From CAZODA01 sp964578485 (lineage in GTDB: Bacteria; Bacteroidota; Bacteroidia; Bacteroidales; Marinilabiliaceae): DNA of 33,871 bases. Shown one piece after another: positions 26,902-33,836 of the stretch. Numbering within the stretch: position 1 is the first letter of the stretch; every line of letters starts with the position of its first letter. Under the pieces are notes generated by a model. The model had not been told where the DNA came from. It made no database searches and was given only the letters and a program-made list of their open reading frames with translations. The stretch spans positions 1-33,871 of the forward strand of contig CAZODA010000032.1 of NCBI GenBank assembly GCA_964578485.1, read 5' to 3'. The position numbers and the translations under genes are program-made.

Positions 26902-28314
26902 ATGATCATTGACGATACTATATGTGCCATTTCTACTGCTCACGGAACTGCTGCAATTGCAGTTGTCAGAATAGCCGGTCCGCAAGCACTCTCTATAACA
27001 GATAAGATTTTTTATTCACAAAAAGGAAAAAAGAAACTTATAGAGCAAGCTCCTAATACTATACATTTTGGTGTTGTTCGTGATGGAACAAAAGATATTG
27101 ATGAAGTATTGGTAGCGGTTTTTAAAGCTCCAAACACATATACAGGAGATGATATAGCTGAAATTTCCTGTCATGGTGCCCCATATATCCAACAACAAAT
27201 ATTGCAACTTTTGATTGTAAATGGTGCCAGGATGGCCGGGCCGGGAGAATTTACCCAAAGAGCCTTCTTAAATGGGAAAATGGACCTTAGTCAGGCAGAG
27301 GCTGTAGCCGATCTTATTGCTTCAAGTAGTGAAGCTGCACGTAAAGTGGCATTACAACAAATGAGGGGGGGCTTTTCATCAGAGCTGATGAAATTACGTG
27401 AAAAACTTCTCTGGTTTATATCTCTTATAGAACTTGAACTTGATTTTAGTGAGGAAGATGTGGAGTTTGCCGACAGAAAGGAATTATCTTCCTTGGTGAA
27501 TGAAATATCTGAACATCTGAAAAAACTTATTTCTTCCTTTTCACTTGGTAATGTAATAAAAAATGGCATTCCGGTTGCAATTGTCGGACATACAAATGTT
27601 GGAAAAAGCACCCTGCTGAATGCTCTGTTGAATGAAGAACGTGCCATAGTATCCGATATACACGGAACTACACGTGACGCTATTGAAGATACTGTGAATT
27701 TGGGTGGAATTACTTTTCGCTTTATTGATACTGCAGGAATACGAAAAACAACAGACCATATCGAAAGTATAGGTATTGAGCTTACTTATAGCAAAATACA
27801 ACTTGCCTCAATTGTGCTCTTGCTCGTCGATATTAACGATACTGACGAAAAAATTCAGGAAGCTGTAAATGATGTTGTGGATAAAATTGAAATAGACCGT
27901 CAGCGATTAATACTTGTTGTTAACAAAACTGATCTCGGGGATAGGGAAGAGCTGGATAAAAGATTTACAGCTGCCAAGTTCCCTCAATTAAAGGATGACA
28001 TTACCATTTTACCGCTCTCGGCAAGATTTAAAACTAATCTTGAAAACCTTGTTGAAGAACTGCTTAAAGCTGTGAATATGACAGCCCTTGATAATGATGA
28101 AGTAATAGTTACAAATGCAAGACATTTTGAAGCTCTTACCAATGCATTAGAAGGAATAGAAAGAGTAATAGAAGGATTGGAAAATAATATATCAGGAGAC
28201 TTCCTCGCCCAAGATATCAGAGAAGTACTCTACTATATCGGCAGCATTACAGGCCAAATTTCTAATGATGAAATACTCGGAACTATCTTTAAAAACTTCT
28301 GTATAGGGAAATAA
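26902..28314 (+). CDS. mnmE: tRNA uridine-5-carboxymethylaminomethyl(34) synthesis GTPase MnmE
   Basis: MnmE works with MnmG to install cmnm5 or nm5 on the wobble uridine of several tRNAs. The 470-residue length is normal. The N-terminal folate-binding domain (about 1-120) starts DDTICAISTAHGTAAIAVVRI and includes GPGEFTQRAFLNGKMDLSQA. The central helical domain is interrupted by the G domain: G1 GHTNVGKST (about 228-236; usually GxPNVGKST), G2 GTTRD, G3 DTAGIR, G4 NKTD. The C-terminus FCIGK carries the catalytic Cys and is intact. The stop codon abuts the tandem repeat array starting at 28315, so the repeat region borders this gene without damaging it. Confidence 0.97.
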   Translation: MIIDDTICAISTAHGTAAIAVVRIAGPQALSITDKIFYSQKGKKKLIEQAPNTIHFGVVRDGTKDIDEVLVAVFKAPNTYTGDDIAEISCHGAPYIQQQILQLLIVNGARMAGPGEFTQRAFLNGKMDLSQAEAVADLIASSSEAARKVALQQMRGGFSSELMKLREKLLWFISLIELELDFSEEDVEFADRKELSSLVNEISEHLKKLISSFSLGNVIKNGIPVAIVGHTNVGKSTLLNALLNEERAIVSDIHGTTRDAIEDTVNLGGITFRFIDTAGIRKTTDHIESIGIELTYSKIQLASIVLLLVDINDTDEKIQEAVNDVVDKIEIDRQRLILVVNKTDLGDREELDKRFTAAKFPQLKDDITILPLSARFKTNLENLVEELLKAVNMTALDNDEVIVTNARHFEALTNALEGIERVIEGLENNISGDFLAQDIREVLYYIGSITGQISNDEILGTIFKNFCIGK

Positions 28315-28405
28315 CAATGATCAGTCATCAGTCATCAGTCATCAGTAAATAACAATGATCAGTCATCAGTCATCAGTCATCAGTAAATAGTGAATTAGTT
28401 AATAG
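28315..28405 (+). repeat. Tandem repeat array directly after mnmE
   Basis: Two 38-bp copies (28315-28352 and 28353-28390) differ only at the last base. Each is itself made of overlapping TCAGTCA 7-mers. A 15-bp repeat TGAATTAGTTAATAG follows at 28391-28405 and repeats nearly intact. The array starts on the base after the mnmE stop codon. The same TCAGT-type words occur at 18925-18974. Confidence 0.85.
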
Positions 28406-28481
28406 TGAATTAGTTAATTAGCTGATTAGTAAATTAATTATGAATTATAAATTATGAATGATGGGTTAAAATGTTGAGGAT

Positions 28482-28520
28482 GTTGAGGACTACGTCGTTT
28501 AGAATGGTTTAGTTATCAGT
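28482..28520 (+). repeat. Dispersed 39-bp repeat, copy 2
   Basis: Matches 18988-19026 with one mismatch (AGAATGG against AGAGTGG). It is followed by a near-palindrome, GGACATGACATGTCGTGTCC, near 28531-28550. Confidence 0.85.
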
Positions 28521-28590
28521 GATTTGTAGGGACATGACATGTCGTGTCCGTTTAGAATTTAATTAGTTAATTAGGAAATTAGACTTTTAA

Positions 28591-28714
28591 TCAGCCCTGA
28601 AAGGGCGTAAGACCATAGCATCCCGCATTCGGCAAGCCTCGGCGGGACAGGTTAGGGTGAAGCGAAGCGTAGCCCTATGTAAGCATGCCCCATCTCTCTT
28701 AGCCCTGTATGGGC
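28591..28714. repeat. REP-like hairpin cluster (GCCCT...AGGGC type)
   Basis: Two similar hairpins, GCCCTGAAAGGGC (28594-28606) and GCCCTGTATGGGC (28702-28714), flank a TCCCGC...GCGGGA hairpin (28621-28646) and a TAGGGT...AGCCCTA pair (about 28653-28677). The AGCCCTGAAAGGGCGTA type of word is familiar from repeated intergenic elements of Bacteroidetes genomes (from memory). No coding frame is present. Confidence 0.65.
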
Positions 28715-28830
28715 GTAGTATCTACTCCCTTGAATCAAATACACCATATCACATCTAATTATTCGTAAAAATTCGAGGTTCTAATTAGCAAAAATTAATT
28801 GATGATTGATTATTAAAACCGACTTATGCT

Positions 28831-29050
28831 ACCTTCCTTTTTCTTTTGTGCTCGAGCCGCACGGGCTTTTCTTTTTTTCTACAGCAAAAATAAAGAAACA
28901 AAAAATGCCGCTGCTGCATAAAATATTCCTAAAAATCATTCCTCCTGTCTAAAATTCAAGAACTCGCTTCGCTCAAACAGCTCGAATTTTTTAACGACAG
29001 TCGAAATGATTTTTTATACGGAAATTTTCTGAGGCAGGGTTTTAAATGAA
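28831..29050. repeat. Long imperfect hairpin repeat
   Basis: The stretch 28931-28960 (AAAAATCATTCCTCCTGTCT and on) and 28981-29016 (CTCGAATTTTTTAACGACAG and on) are imperfect inverted copies of each other around a 20-base centre containing CTCGCTTCGCTCAAACAG. Pairing extends outward into AAATATTCC and GGAAATTTT. The flanking poly-T/poly-A rich sequence (28840-28910) and the arms resemble, from memory, a multicopy Bacteroidetes intergenic repeat that is often mistaken for short genes. Confidence 0.6.
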
Positions 29051-29502
29051 TTCCTTTTTAATCAATCAATCAATTGTCCTTTATTAAATAATGTAATCGG
29101 CAAATAAAAACCCGCATATTTTGGCAATTTATCGCCCCTACTGCTCCACATTTGAAGAGGAGCTGTCCGAAGGTTGAGCGAAGCGAAATCCCGCCAATTC
29201 GGGAGAGCGAAGCGAAATCCCGCCAATTCGGGAGAGCGAAGCGAAATCCCGTTTTCAACGGGAAGGGTTTAACAAGGTTAATATCTTAATATTTTACACA
29301 TAATTCTTACAATTTAATCCCTTGCAAGTTACAAATTGAATACATGGGATAGTTGCTAAATCAAATCCAGGTATATAGATGTCCTATATTGCTTATTAGG
29401 GGTTAATTCTGCAGTTGACTGCGATATTATCTTATTATTGATCTGTAAGATGCTTGATAATTATATTTGTTTGTTAGCAAATTAAAACTTAAATCTTGTT
29501 AT
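29051..29502. other. Non-coding region with a 29-bp tandem repeat, otherwise featureless
   Basis: Apart from the 29-bp tandem repeat at 29176-29259 and the GAAGAGGAGCTGTCCGAAGG sequence before it (similar to the region near 19160 read on the other strand), this stretch is AT-rich and unremarkable. No terminator for the minus-strand cassette was recognised. Confidence 0.4.
29176..29259 (+). repeat. 29-bp tandem repeat, about 2.6 copies
   Basis: Copies start at 29176, 29205 and 29234, each beginning GAGCGAAGCGAAATCCCG. The third copy diverges after 18 bases into TTTTCAACGGG. Each unit contains a small CCCG...CGGG hairpin. A short minus-strand frame across it is an artefact of the repeat. Confidence 0.85.
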
Positions 29503-29964
29503 TTATTTATCAGGCTCTTTTTTGATCTTAGAAATGGCATTATTTAAATAGTTTTCAAATTTTTGGGGTTGGTCCAATTCAGGAACAAAAAAATCTGATG
29601 CCGTATAAATTGAATCGACCAAACAAATGAAAGGATTATTAGCTAAGCCTTCAGATGGGTAATTAATGTCTGGTAGAATTAGATCAAAATCAGGGAATCT
29701 TGTACTTGATTCGTATGAGATTCCATCAATAAAAACTTTGATACCAAAGTTTCTTAAATAACTCAATCTGTTTAAAGTCTGTAATGCGCAAATTTCACAA
29801 ATCTTAGTTTCATTGATATAATAGACAAGAAAATAAGAATTCGTATTGAAATAATCATCAAACTCAAAATCTGAATTTTTACAGAAAGTGTCAACATTTC
29901 TTCCTTTATTAGTGCAGGAAGAAATCAGTATTAAACACAGTGTAAAAGTTATGAACTTATTCAT
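29503..29964 (-). CDS. Small CxxC-containing lipoprotein of the propeller cassette
   Basis: A 153-residue putative lipoprotein: the signal segment ends LISSC with Cys17 as the lipidation site. The mature part has YYINETKICEIC with a Cys56-Glu-Ile-Cys59 motif after a beta strand, then an alpha helix and a second strand (GIKVFIDG). This is the start of a thioredoxin-like fold, so it may be a small thiol-redox protein, although CEIC is not a classical thioredoxin active site. Its ATG overlaps the end of the propeller gene by 8 bases (ATGAATAA), indicating tight translational coupling. Proteins of this kind occur beside six-bladed propeller lipoproteins and NVEALA peptides in Bacteroidetes. Exact function is unknown. 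Confidence 0.65.
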   Translation of the reverse strand: MNKFITFTLCLILISSCTNKGRNVDTFCKNSDFEFDDYFNTNSYFLVYYINETKICEICALQTLNRLSYLRNFGIKVFIDGISYESSTRFPDFDLILPDINYPSEGLANNPFICLVDSIYTASDFFVPELDQPQKFENYLNNAISKIKKEPDK

Positions 29965-31117
29965 TTAATTTGAGTTTAGAAATCACTAAAATGGGATTAA
30001 TTGATTTACTGAAATCAATTCCATAATATTCTTCAATTGCTTTTAATGAGGTATTATCAAATTGATATTGATGAAAGGTTGAAATCCAAATTGAGTCATT
30101 AAAAAATACAGGAGTAAAAAAATGTGTAAATCCATCAATATCATTTATTAATTTTTGAAAAGACAATACTTCTAAATTGTCATACATATCATAAATTGCA
30201 TAAAATAAACTTGATGTTTCTTCAGAATCATGCTTACTGAAGCAGAACAGAATATATCTGTCTGATGCCATATAATGAAGGCCTCCAACTTTATTAATTC
30301 GAGGTTTCTTTTTTGTTTTCCAATCTTCGTATGTTTTAAGAGATTTATAATAATTTTCTTTCCATTCGGGATCAGGTCCTAACTCAATATGGTACTTTAA
30401 TTTTTTAGTCATTCCTGAAAGCTCATAAATATTTTGTTCCTGAGGAGTTAAAAGGAAGATTGCGTTGTTGCTTTTTGAAAAATTTTTATATGGCAGAAAA
30501 ACATTATTATCCATAAAAAAATCCTTTTCCATGCTTAGTCTAATTGAGTCAGGCGATGTTAATATTAAATGAAAATTGGATGGTTGAACATTATCATCAG
30601 GATATCCATCCATACTTCTATAGTAATATTTAAATTCACCATTATTTGTGGCAAAATCGCAAATATAACCGGGAGAGGAAAATTCACTAACCAACTTACC
30701 CCCAAGATTATAAGCTAATATTTTATGTTGATTCCGATCATAAACAAATACTTCTCCAGTCTCATGATCAAACCATGTTGATTGAATACTCAAAAATTCA
30801 CCCGGCCCTCTTCCATGAGATTTAATTACGCAACTAAGTTTTCCACAATGTTCATATATAAAAACACTATTTGTTATATTATCGGTAATGATTATTAAAC
30901 TGTCATTTACATCTAAATTTGAGATATTACCAATGTAGTTTTCGTTTGTATCATCCAAAAGGATTACCTTATTTGATTCAACAAAATCAGATAAACTTGC
31001 TATTTTATCTTTATCATAAGTGAGTTTGATTATTTTAAAATCTGTGCTAATTGTTGGATTTTTTGTGCAGCTAACCAGAGTTAAAATAATAAATAAGAAA
31101 ACTAATTCTTTTTTCAT
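29957..31117 (-). CDS. Six-bladed beta-propeller lipoprotein
   Basis: A 386-residue exported lipoprotein: the signal segment ends LTLVSC with Cys17 as the lipid-bearing residue. The hallmark of this Bacteroidetes propeller family is GRGPGEF (102-108), followed by repeated blade motifs such as VFVYDRNQHKILAYNLGGKL. The family is usually listed as 6-bladed beta-propeller protein; molecular function is not known. It overlaps the CxxC lipoprotein gene by 8 bases, so the two form one operon. About 200 bases upstream ends the NVEALA-like peptide gene, with a MITE-like element in between. No exact TAnnTTTG element was found upstream, so the promoter may be the one of the peptide gene. Confidence 0.85.
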   Translation of the reverse strand: MKKELVFLFIILTLVSCTKNPTISTDFKIIKLTYDKDKIASLSDFVESNKVILLDDTNENYIGNISNLDVNDSLIIITDNITNSVFIYEHCGKLSCVIKSHGRGPGEFLSIQSTWFDHETGEVFVYDRNQHKILAYNLGGKLVSEFSSPGYICDFATNNGEFKYYYRSMDGYPDDNVQPSNFHLILTSPDSIRLSMEKDFFMDNNVFLPYKNFSKSNNAIFLLTPQEQNIYELSGMTKKLKYHIELGPDPEWKENYYKSLKTYEDWKTKKKPRINKVGGLHYMASDRYILFCFSKHDSEETSSLFYAIYDMYDNLEVLSFQKLINDIDGFTHFFTPVFFNDSIWISTFHQYQFDNTSLKAIEEYYGIDFSKSINPILVISKLKLNE

Positions 31118-31167
31118 TTTAGTGTAGTCTTTTAGTTAATTTTTATTTCTGTAATAATTTATTACTA

Positions 31168-31273
31168 GGGCTGCTTAAAAAATCGATTTTTTGACAAGGT
31201 GTAAATCATACGAGCCTTATAATCAGTGCTTTATAAACTGGAAATTTTATTATTAAGTGTTTTTAAGACAGCC
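31168..31273. mobile_element. MITE-like element with 14-15 bp terminal inverted repeats and TA flanks
   Basis: GGGCTGCTTAAAAA (31168-31181) and TTTTTAAGACAGCCC (about 31260-31273, minus one base at the tip) are inverted copies differing by a single inserted base. TA flanks each end, consistent with a TA target duplication as made by IS630/Tc1-type transposases. The 106-bp element has no coding capacity. It contains the 16-bp palindrome AAAAAATCGATTTTTT near the left end. GGGCTGTCT-type ends are common among Bacteroidetes insertion sequences (from memory). Confidence 0.6.
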
Positions 31274-31319
31274 CTATAATTAAATGTTATCTAAGATATT
31301 TTTTCATTGAAAAATATGC

Positions 31320-31841
31320 TTAATTCATGTTTTTGTATGCTTCACAAGGGGGAAGATGTGTACATCTATTATAAAAATCATTTCCACAACACATTCTTTG
31401 AACGCTATTTCCTCCAGAAGGAAAATTATAAGCGTAACTCCCTTCAGCTGTGAAGCCTACATTCCATCCCACTGTACTACTAACAGAATGGCTCCCTTGA
31501 TAATAATGAAAAGTCCTAAGTTGTTCGCTACGAGGTTTTGATAAATCCTCTCTCATCTTTTGTTCCTCTTTGGAAGTTGGATTGCTCAAATCTGAAAACC
31601 AATAGCTTGTCCATTGTATAGTTGCAGATCCTACACCTGTGTTATCATCATATGTTGAAGATCCATAAATAGTTACTTCTAATAATGTTCCACCATCAAT
31701 TTCAAGTGTTGCATTTGCTATGCTAATAATGTTTTCAAGTGAGATATCTCCTGCATTTTTGTTTTGCAATAAATTTATATTAAACACTGCGGCTGCTGCA
31801 AATAATATTGCAATACTGCCAAATAAAATCTTTTTAGACAT
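31320..31841 (-). CDS. NVEALA-like exported peptide/protein with a cysteine-rich tail
   Basis: A 173-residue protein with an N-terminal leader typical of the NVEALA family of Bacteroidetes: MSKKILFGSIAILFAAAAVF, then NINLLQNK, then LENIISIANA in the position of the family's NVEALA motif. The middle (about 50-110) is rich in Ser, Thr and Gly with beta-strand character. The C-terminus holds four Cys (151, 152, 160, 166) in RMCCGNDFYNRCTHLPPCEA, as in other NVEALA proteins. It is longer than the usual 60-100 residues of the family. It lies upstream of the propeller and CxxC lipoprotein genes on the same strand. Function is unknown; a secreted peptide precursor is a reasonable inference. A 7-bp inverted repeat (GATGCTT/AAGCATC, 31860-31886) lies just upstream. 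Confidence 0.65.
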   Translation of the reverse strand: MSKKILFGSIAILFAAAAVFNINLLQNKNAGDISLENIISIANATLEIDGGTLLEVTIYGSSTYDDNTGVGSATIQWTSYWFSDLSNPTSKEEQKMREDLSKPRSEQLRTFHYYQGSHSVSSTVGWNVGFTAEGSYAYNFPSGGNSVQRMCCGNDFYNRCTHLPPCEAYKNMN

Positions 31842-31859
31842 TTTAAATAAAATTTTTGT

Positions 31860-31886
31860 GATGCTTATTTTATACTTTCAAGCATC
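31860..31886. promoter_or_regulatory. Inverted repeat upstream of the NVEALA-like gene
   Basis: GATGCTT (31860-31866) and AAGCATC (31880-31886) form a 7-bp inverted repeat with a 13-base spacer, 19 bases before the start codon. It could be an operator or a leader hairpin. No consensus promoter was found near it. Confidence 0.3.
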
Positions 31887-32069
31887 TTTATTTTAAAAAT
31901 ATTTTAAAGATTACTTGCCTTGCTAAGTAGATCTTACGCAGAGGTGAGAAACACTTGCGCTTTGCTATTAAAATTTATTTACCTTTGTCAGGTTCTATCC
32001 AAGAGTTTGGAATATTACCAACAATTAATTCATAAGCTCATTACCTCCTTTCTTTTTGAAAGGGAGCCG

Positions 32070-32117
32070 GAAGAGGAAGTGGCAGCCTTCAAGCTTTGCA
32101 GCTTCCTCTTCTTTTTT
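32070..32117 (+). terminator. Terminator-like hairpin with no upstream gene
   Basis: GAAGAGGAAG (32070-32079) and CTTCCTCTTC (32102-32111) form a 10-bp stem with a 22-base loop, followed by TTTTTT (32112-32117). It would end a plus-strand transcript, yet no plus-strand gene precedes it closely. Confidence 0.45.
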
Positions 32118-32574
32118 CCAATTATTTGGTTGATATTTATTATGCTTCGTATCAGCATTTGAATTTTAGATGATATACAAACATTTGCATGCTTTAAAAA
32201 AGGCAATATATATGTAGTGTCAATATGATATGTATTGACATAAGAGTACTTATTTTGAATGTTGAAAAGGTTTTCCGGAAAAGAGAAAGTATCTAAATAA
32301 CAGTTGAAAATACTATTTTTTATTACGGGCTTAGCATTGGCAAAAGGAGAATTCTTATGAAAAGAACACAAATAAATGGGATTAGAAATATAGTAAGGCA
32401 TAATGGGTCGAGTTTAAATTGATGTTTAATTGTATAGTTAAATATAATTTAAATCAATAAATGTAAAAATATGAAAATGTTTTTCTACAAGCAAGATTTT
32501 AATGAACAATGTTGCCATATCAATTACGAATAATTATCCACTGGTTCACATAAAGACCGCAAAATATTAATGCC

Positions 32575-32602
32575 GTAGAGACGTTGCATGCAACGTCTCT
32601 AC
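32575..32602. repeat. Perfect 28-bp palindrome
   Basis: GTAGAGACGTTGCA (32575-32588) and TGCAACGTCTCTAC (32589-32602) are perfect inverted copies with no spacer. From memory, close variants of this palindrome recur in many copies between genes in Bacteroidetes and cyanobacteria. It should form a cruciform or a strong RNA hairpin. Confidence 0.8.
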
Positions 32603-32668
32603 TGGAGTTTGCATGTTTTTTGAAGTTGAATATAGTGAGTAGTATGTTTTTAAGGAAATAGAATAAGG

Positions 32669-32720
32669 CCATTCCGTAGAAATGGAACGCTCGGTAAAAC
32701 CAATAATAGTATCTCATCTT
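32669..32720. repeat. Putative dispersed repeat (CATTCCGTAGAAATG type)
   Basis: CCATT (32669-32673) and AATGG (32681-32685) form a small hairpin around CCGTAGA, followed by AACGCTCGGTAAAACCAATA. The combination of a CATTCCGTAG hairpin and CGGTA tail is familiar from repeated intergenic Bacteroidetes sequences (from memory); no second copy is present in this window. Confidence 0.4.
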
Positions 32721-32963
32721 GCATTCCTTTAGTTTTGCACAAAAACCAAGCGGACTAATAAATGTTAAGGTACACGCCCTTTGGAAAGCTTATACTGATT
32801 TTAGAGATAAGATTTTCCTGTTGACTGTGATGTTCTTTTTGATTTATCCAGCTACAACATTCATTTTGTCTAACTAAAAGAAAGATATTCTTATACAAAT
32901 ATTTTTTTAACTTTAAACTTCATTGTTTTTAGGAAAATAAAAATCACTGATCAACATTAAATT

Positions 32964-33239
32964 ATGAAAATTAATCTTTTAGCCTTAACCAATGGATTTC
33001 TTGGGATATTCTCAAGTGTTCCCGGTTTCTGTGCTTCAATACCAATTAGCAGAGTGGCAGAATTGGATTATGTCTTGACCCCGAGAAGATATGTAGGACT
33101 GCCGGAAGAAGATGATAACTTTGATTTTGCAGAACGTTTTGAAGCACTGAAAACAGAATTTGAAAAACAGCTGATAGAAGAAGCTCAACTGAATAAACTT
33201 ATTGCTGAAAATCTTGCTAAAATCAGAATAAAGAGCTAA
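32964..33239 (+). pseudogene. 3' remnant of a type I restriction-modification methylase (HsdM)
   Basis: The open frame has 91 codons. From about residue 19 (base 33018) it matches the very C-terminus of N-6 DNA methylases of type I systems: VPGFCASIPISRVAELDYVL, then TPRRYVGLPEE, then an acidic helical tail DFAERFEALKTEFEKQLIEE ending KIRIKS. The preceding 18 residues do not look like HsdM, and the catalytic NPPY region and nearly all the protein are absent. It is therefore a truncated remnant, not a functional methylase. Six bases separate its stop from the RhuM-like gene, as expected for neighbouring genes of one restriction-modification operon. Confidence 0.8.
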
Positions 33240-33245
33240 TGACCT

Positions 33246-33836
33246 ATGCCCAACGAAATAATTTTATACCGGTCTGATGACTTGCCTGAAAGAATTGAGG
33301 TAAGAGTTGATGAAGAAACAGTATGGCTTAATCAAGAGCAAGTTTCCAAGCTGTTTCAAAGAGACCAGTCTGTTATTTCAAGACACATACGCAATGTATT
33401 TAAAGAAGGAGAATTGGAAGAAGAAAGCAATATGCAAAAAATGCATATTCCTAATTCTGACAAGCCGGTGACATATTATAATCTCGATGTAATTATTTCC
33501 GTCGGCTACCGTGTGAAATCCAAACAAGGGACACAATTCCGAATTTGGGCGACCAATGTTTTAAGAGATTATATGCTGAAAGGTTATGTCTTAAATCAGC
33601 GGATGAACCGCATTGAAAACACGGTAGAAACTTTGGCAAACAAGGTAAATGAGATTGATTTTCAAATTAAATCCAATGAACTTCCGCAAAAAGGCATTTT
33701 TTATGACGGACAGGTTTTTGAGGCCTATCATTTTGTGGCAGAGTTGATTCGAAAAGCCAAAAAATCTATTGTCGTCATTGATAATTATGTAGATGATTCC
33801 GTTTTAACCCTCTTGGGTGGTTCGACCCCCTATTAA
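33246..33836 (+). CDS. RhuM family protein, C-terminally truncated
   Basis: A 196-residue protein matching the N-terminal part of RhuM-family proteins, which are common between hsdM and hsdS in Bacteroidetes type I restriction-modification loci. It starts MPNEIILYRSDDLPERIEV. A DNA-binding-like region (VWLNQEQVSKLFQRDQSVIS) follows, then the family's YYNLDVIISVGYRVKSKQGT and the FRIWATNVLRDYMLKGYVLN block. The usual C-terminal domain starts at FEAYHFVAELIRKAKKSIVV and IDNYVDDSVLTLL but breaks off into GGSTPY and a stop. Family members are usually about 330 residues, so about 40% is missing. The break is abrupt in an otherwise well-conserved frame, which suggests an insertion at about 33812. 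Function of the family is not established. Confidence 0.8.
   Translation: MPNEIILYRSDDLPERIEVRVDEETVWLNQEQVSKLFQRDQSVISRHIRNVFKEGELEEESNMQKMHIPNSDKPVTYYNLDVIISVGYRVKSKQGTQFRIWATNVLRDYMLKGYVLNQRMNRIENTVETLANKVNEIDFQIKSNELPQKGIFYDGQVFEAYHFVAELIRKAKKSIVVIDNYVDDSVLTLLGGSTPY

Larger units (their letters stand above)
31887..32963. other. Gene-poor region of about 1.1 kb with hairpins and repeats
   Basis: No convincing gene on either strand; the open frames here have no protein-like composition. It holds a hairpin GAAGAGGAAG (32070-32079) / CTTCCTCTTC (32102-32111) followed by six T, which looks like a plus-strand terminator with no gene before it; a perfect 28-bp palindrome at 32575-32602; and a CCATT...AATGG element at 32669-32685 with trailing CGCTCGGTAAAACCAATAAT. 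The last two resemble dispersed repeats seen in many Bacteroidetes genomes. The remainder is AT-rich and featureless. Confidence 0.5.

Noticed and set aside
28315..28390. A short CRISPR-like array after mnmE
   Set aside because: The copies are directly adjacent with no spacers and consist of internal 7-bp repeats; no cas gene is near.
29070..29258. A 62-codon minus-strand open frame
   Set aside because: It is a translation of the 29-bp tandem repeat and its flank.
32030..32401. A 123-codon minus-strand open frame
   Set aside because: Composition is not protein-like, it crosses the terminator-like hairpin, and no family motif is visible.
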